A DNA stretch of 64,000 bases from positions 1 to 64,000 of the forward strand of contig JAMPUU010000025.1 in the NCBI GenBank assembly GCA_030144965.1. The letters are read 5' to 3'. Below are positions 60,691-64,000 of this stretch, piece after piece. The number at the start of each line of letters is the position of its first letter. Positions within the stretch are counted from its first letter, which is position 1. This stretch comes from Nitrospira sp. BO4. GTDB taxonomy: Bacteria; Nitrospirota; Nitrospiria; Nitrospirales; Nitrospiraceae. The position numbers and the translations under genes were made by a program. The notes beneath the pieces are model-generated. The model was not told where the DNA came from. It did not search any database and was given only the letters and a program-made list of their open reading frames with translations.

Positions 60691-61593
60691 ATGGCGAACA
60701 GAGCAGCCGGCATCGGGTTCGTCGGAATAGGCCGCATGGGCGCCAACATGGCGCGCCGACTTCACGAACGTGATTTCCGTCTGACCTCGGTCTACGACCT
60801 ACAACCAGCGGTTGCATTGTCACTAGCCGCTGAGCTCAAGATCCATGCTGCGCAGACTCCGGCTGAGGTAGCCGGCAGTTCCACCGTCATTATCACAGTC
60901 ATCTCCGACGATGCGGCAATGCGTTCAATCTTCTCTGAGCACAATGAAGCCAGCCTTCTTGGGAAAGCCCGAGACCGGCTCTTCATCAACTGCGCGACCC
61001 TTTCCCCAGGCGTTCACCGAGATATTGAACGGTTGGTCACGGCACAGGGTGGGACATGCCTGGAAGCGTGCATGGCGGGGAGCATCACCCAAGCTCGACA
61101 AGGCACACTGTACCTGATGTGCGGCGGCAACCCCGAGGTCTTTGCCAATGCGAAGGTCATCCTGGAAGCGCTCGGAACCACTGTGCGATATATCGGCCAG
61201 GCCGGCGAGGCGGCAAAAGTGAAAGCACTCGTAAACATGGTGATGAACAGTAATACGGCCGCGCTGGCGGAAGGGTTGGGACTGGGAGCGGCGCTTGGAA
61301 TCGACCTCACGCTACTGCGCGAAGTCTTCGGCCAAACGGGCGCGGCCTCCCGTGTGCTGGAAACCGACGGAGAAGATATGCAGCAACGCGCGCACGAATG
61401 TTATTTCTCCGCCGCCCATGCCGCAAAAGATTCGACCATCGCGCTCGACCTGGCTCACCGTGCCGGACTCTCTCTGCCGGTCGCCCATGCAACACTGAGC
61501 CAATACCGTCGCTTGATTGAATTGGGGAAAGGTGAGTTAGATAAATCTGCAGTGGCCGAATTGACGTTTCTCGACCGTGAAGGGCTGCGCTAG
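60691..61593 (+). CDS. 3-hydroxyisobutyrate dehydrogenase-family NAD(P) oxidoreductase
   Basis: The 300-aa enzyme has an N-terminal Rossmann motif GFVGIGRMGANMARRL (residues 9-24). The catalytic Lys176 lies in GQAGEAAKVKALVNMVMN, and a helical C-terminal domain follows. The substrate loop reads EACMAGSITQAR instead of the usual DAPVSGG, so the substrate may differ from glyoxylate reductase or tartronate semialdehyde reductase. AAAGGAACC precedes the ATG. It is likely cotranscribed with the upstream lipoprotein gene. Confidence 0.9.
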   Translation: MANRAAGIGFVGIGRMGANMARRLHERDFRLTSVYDLQPAVALSLAAELKIHAAQTPAEVAGSSTVIITVISDDAAMRSIFSEHNEASLLGKARDRLFINCATLSPGVHRDIERLVTAQGGTCLEACMAGSITQARQGTLYLMCGGNPEVFANAKVILEALGTTVRYIGQAGEAAKVKALVNMVMNSNTAALAEGLGLGAALGIDLTLLREVFGQTGAASRVLETDGEDMQQRAHECYFSAAHAAKDSTIALDLAHRAGLSLPVAHATLSQYRRLIELGKGELDKSAVAELTFLDREGLR

Positions 61594-61690
61594 CCGCAGC
61601 ACTGGTTTAGGCATTACCAAGCAAGCGCAATGACACAACGCGCTTAAGTAGCTGGCGTGTGGGGAGCGGTTTTGTTGATTGCGGCTTGGC

Positions 61691-62257
61691 CTATCCCGAA
61701 AAGAAGGACCGTACCTGATCTGCCGATACATAGCCGACCAGGAAATCTCCATCCGGAGCAACGATCAATGGAACACCGGTCTGGCCTGTTGCGTGCCATG
61801 CCGTCTCCCATTTCTGGGCGGTACTGCGACTGTGCCCGTCAACGTCTTCAGTGAAATGCTCTCCCGCCAACTGCTCCAGGATCTTTGGATCGGAAATGTC
61901 TTGTCCTTCACACCAGAAAGCGCGGTATGCCCGTTGAACAAAATCCATTCCGCGCGCAACATCCTGTCCTAACAACGAGATCGCTTGTTCGATCGCGGCC
62001 TGAGTATTCGGTTTACCGCTCGGCAATGCGATAGGAAGACCGGGAGCCAGTCGTTGTACTACCGCCACTTCATGCCGCAGTTCAGCCTCCCACGACCCTT
62101 GCCAAGGTTTCATCGATTTCGGCAGATGCGGTGCATGTTGCACTCCGCGCCATTCACAGCGACGCAGCAAATCCATTTGATGCAGCCGCTCATGCTGGGC
62201 ATAGCAAAAAGGACAGTTGAAATCACTATAGAGGACAAATTTGTCGGAAGAAAGCAT
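61691..62257 (-). CDS. DsbA-family thioredoxin-fold protein
   Basis: The 188-aa protein has thioredoxin-fold beginning FVLYSDFNCPFCYAQHERL with a CPFC active site (Cys15, Cys18). The helical insert is typical of DsbA/HCCA isomerase relatives, and cis-Pro is in TGVPLIVAPDG. No signal peptide is present, so it is cytoplasmic, like FrnE-type oxidoreductases. The substrate is unknown. It is convergent with the dehydrogenase gene. Confidence 0.85.
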   Translation of the reverse strand: MLSSDKFVLYSDFNCPFCYAQHERLHQMDLLRRCEWRGVQHAPHLPKSMKPWQGSWEAELRHEVAVVQRLAPGLPIALPSGKPNTQAAIEQAISLLGQDVARGMDFVQRAYRAFWCEGQDISDPKILEQLAGEHFTEDVDGHSRSTAQKWETAWHATGQTGVPLIVAPDGDFLVGYVSADQVRSFFSG

Positions 62258-62619
62258 GGCGCCACTTTACAGAAGTGGCTCGCCGGAGTCTACTCTGACA
62301 TTCACAAGGGGCGCCCGATGCCATGATCACTCGGTGTTTCGCAACAGTGCTTGGAGATTTGTCCCGAGGACCGTCAGTGTTACAGGTTTGGTCGCGGCCT
62401 GGCATACCCCTATACTCATTATCTGAGCCAGAAGCCTAGGGGTGTCACATTATAAGTGTTCGGGAGGAACTCGCCATCCTCGATTGAGGTGAGCAGTCTG
62501 CCTGCGTCCTATGTGTTCGATCCTGCTGGTTGGTGGCGGTCGTTCGCAGTTCCCACACACCGGCTTCTGCTACACTTCAACTAGTCGTTCGCTCAAGTAT
62601 CAGGCAGAACAGCCGATAC
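62258..62619. other. Intergenic, contains promoter for the riboswitch transcript
   Basis: No coding frame stands out. The promoter for the c-di-GMP-controlled transcript and for the divergent DsbA-like gene should lie here. No consensus could be assigned. Confidence 0.35.
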
Positions 62620-62624
62620 AGTGT

Positions 62625-62722
62625 TCGACAGGGTGAAAAAGGCAAACCACCCGAGAGGGTGGGACGCAAAGCCGAGGGACCTTAACAGGGACGGAACATG
62701 TTCCAGGGTCAGCCTAGCTGCC
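62625..62722 (+). promoter_or_regulatory. Cyclic di-GMP-I (GEMM) riboswitch
   Basis: GGCAAACCACCCGAGAGGGT followed by GGGACGCAAAGCC reproduces the GEMM-I core. It has the first helix with a GNRA (GAGA) tetraloop, the conserved GGCAAACC and GGGACGCAAAGCC joining strands, then the second helix GGGACCTTAACAGGGACGG...AGGGTC. It lies about 90 bases upstream of the flagellar rod-type gene on the same strand. It probably turns that gene on or off with c-di-GMP level. The expression platform was not identified. Confidence 0.88.
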
Positions 62723-62813
62723 ACACAATCGACGACCTGACCAGTCTGGACCTCCCTCCCATTCACCCGGTACCTTCCTCTGAATTACAGTCCCAACCGA
62801 TCGGAGGTGCCGC

Positions 62814-63167
62814 ATGATTTCCGCGATCCATACCGCACTCTCAGGCCTGACGGCCTTTGGTAAACAGATCGAAGTCGTGGCACACAATGTTGCGAACGTC
62901 AACACTGACGGCTTCAAGAGATCGAAGACGGAGTTTGTCGAGGTACCTACCGGCGGCGTCCTTCCGGTAGTTGAGAAAGATCATTCCGCAGGCCCAACCG
63001 TCCTTCGAGACACAGGCAGCAGCCCGGCCATGGTCGAGCTTTCGAATGTCGATCTTGGCGAAGAAACGGTGCAACAAATCTTGGCGCAACGCAGTTTCGA
63101 AGCCAACCTGCATACTCTCAAGACGGGAGATGCCTTGCTCGGCAGTATCCTAGACCTAAGAAAGTAG
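62814..63167 (+). CDS. Flagellar basal-body rod/hook-type protein (FlgC-like)
   Basis: The 117-aa protein begins MISAIHTALSGLTAFGKQIE, VVAHNVANVNTDGFKRS, the FlgB/C/F/G N-terminal motif. It ends with the rod C-terminal motif NVDLGEETVQQILAQRSFEA, NLHTLKTGDALLGSIL. The short length, with both ends and almost no central domain, fits a proximal rod protein like FlgC. No other flagellar genes are in the window, so it may be an orphan. GGAGGT precedes the ATG. It is under the c-di-GMP riboswitch. Confidence 0.85.
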   Translation: MISAIHTALSGLTAFGKQIEVVAHNVANVNTDGFKRSKTEFVEVPTGGVLPVVEKDHSAGPTVLRDTGSSPAMVELSNVDLGEETVQQILAQRSFEANLHTLKTGDALLGSILDLRK

Positions 63168-63289
63168 GAGCGACTGACCAGCACGCCATGTGCGCACATC
63201 GATCTCGACACTGAAACGAGCACATCGCTGACAACCGGCTCTCCGCGCCGGACATAGCATTCGAGTCTCTCTGTATGCTATGTCGAGTC

Positions 63290-64000
63290 ATGACTTCCCC
63301 TCGTGTTTTGTTGCTGATTCCGCCGTTGACTCAGCTCAATACCCCCTACCCATCCACCGCCTATCTGACAGGGTTTCTTGAGTCTCGCAGAATCCAGGTC
63401 GACCAAGCTGACTTGGGCATTGAAATGGTACTACGCCTGTTCAGCCCTGACGGCCTACGATGTATCTTCAGGCAACTGCGCGACTACGACGGCTCTCTTC
63501 CCAAGGAAGCGCTCGCCATGATGAAAGCGGAGCACAGCTACATCGCAATGGTCGGACCCGTCATCGCCTTCTTGCAGGGAGACACGCCAGATGCCGCCTC
63601 GCACTTGATTCAGCCTGGCGTGCTACCTCAGGGGCCAAGATTTCGGGGTCGTAAGACATTCCCTCGATCCGTATCCGTGGTTGATAGGGCTAAACAATGG
63701 GCCACATTCTTTCTTGAAGACCTGGCTGATTTGGTCCAAGCCACCATCACCCCACATTTTGCCTTAAGCCGATATGCCGAACACATCGGACGCTCCGCCT
63801 CCTCCTTTGATCAAATCGCCGCGGCCTTAGCTGAGCCGCCAACTGTGATTGATGAATGGATGTTGATGTCGTTCTGGAAACATTTCGAGCGGGTCCGTCC
63901 ATCGCTGATCGGTCTTTCCGTACCATTCCCCGGCAATCTGTATGGCGCATTCCTTATCGCAAAAACGATCAAGCAACACTATCCCGATCTGCCGGTAGCC
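63290..64000 (+). CDS. B12-binding radical SAM-type protein (5' part, runs off window)
   Basis: The frame from the ATG at 63290 is open to the window end (237 codons). It starts VLLLIPPLTQLNTPYPSTAY, LTGFLESRRIQVDQADLG, as in proteins with an N-terminal cobalamin-binding domain. It later has SLIGLSVPFPGNLYGAFLIA. The radical SAM CxxxCxxC would lie beyond the window, so the class is inferred from the N-terminal domain. An ATG at 63275 is an in-frame alternative. It is separated from the rod gene by 122 bases. Confidence 0.75.
   Translation, partial: MTSPRVLLLIPPLTQLNTPYPSTAYLTGFLESRRIQVDQADLGIEMVLRLFSPDGLRCIFRQLRDYDGSLPKEALAMMKAEHSYIAMVGPVIAFLQGDTPDAASHLIQPGVLPQGPRFRGRKTFPRSVSVVDRAKQWATFFLEDLADLVQATITPHFALSRYAEHIGRSASSFDQIAAALAEPPTVIDEWMLMSFWKHFERVRPSLIGLSVPFPGNLYGAFLIAKTIKQHYPDLPVA

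Noticed and set aside
1-64000. CRISPR array
   Set aside because: No regularly spaced short direct repeats were seen anywhere in the window.

Overview
The window looks like an accessory-rich stretch of a Nitrospira-type chromosome (phylum Nitrospirota). This placement is inferred from the gene mix and from remembered similarity of several proteins to Nitrospira. It includes a SoxC-like sulfite dehydrogenase with its cytochrome, a KaiC-like ATPase beside a hybrid histidine kinase, stand-alone receiver domains, many tiny conserved proteins, and a c-di-GMP riboswitch before a flagellar rod-type gene. No rRNA or intact tRNA gene was seen.

Layout. 0-6.5 kb: decayed small genes, a ferritin-like protein, a cupin remnant, a 931-aa P-type cation ATPase, a glycoside hydrolase remnant and a YihY-type membrane protein. 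6.8-10.1 kb: a three-gene operon with 4-base overlaps (helical protein, KaiC-like ATPase, histidine kinase/receiver). 10.6-14 kb: a Crp/Fnr regulator, a mosaic of truncated transporter genes (ACR3-RND-AI-2E), and the SoxC-like/cytochrome c pair. 14-32 kb: an accessory zone of small proteins, stand-alone receivers, an HU-like protein, a CelD-type acyltransferase and many pseudogenes. It includes two tRNA 3'-end remnants (Thr-like at 26.4 kb, Ser-like at 32.2 kb). Both lie just downstream of copies of the same roughly 220-bp noncoding repeat, and recombinase fragments sit nearby. 33.7-34.9 kb: a decayed IS3-family element. 35-42 kb: envelope and stress-type genes (HVDK-domain secreted protein, YflT-like stress protein, phosphatidylserine synthase, PepSY protein, nucleotide pyrophosphatase-type lipoprotein). 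42-55 kb: a second accessory zone with a segmental duplication (DUF72 remnant plus DUF3015-like lipoprotein), more small-protein copies and tiny one-helix membrane peptides. 55.7-64 kb: a more conventional region with a universal stress protein, MsrB, a large lipoprotein, a 3-hydroxyisobutyrate dehydrogenase-family enzyme, a DsbA-family protein, a c-di-GMP riboswitch with a flagellar rod-type gene, and the start of a B12-binding radical-SAM-type protein.

The main theme is a set of five small-protein families scattered in many intact and broken copies. SP-A is about 62 aa with an N-terminal IVQVN motif. SP-B is a 52-60 aa helical family with an LTxxE...YY motif. SP-C is about 78 aa with YKGxxI...GxxIIDG. 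SP-D comprises CxxC...CxxCG zinc ribbons of 61-68 aa. SP-E is a 67-97 aa family with QADGxWxCxY. One gene fuses an SP-D-like ribbon to an SP-E domain, and SP-A, SP-E and SP-C genes recur side by side. Together with a candidate structured RNA carrying three GAAA hairpins in two copies, these are the best candidates for undescribed biology. Functions of the small families are unknown.
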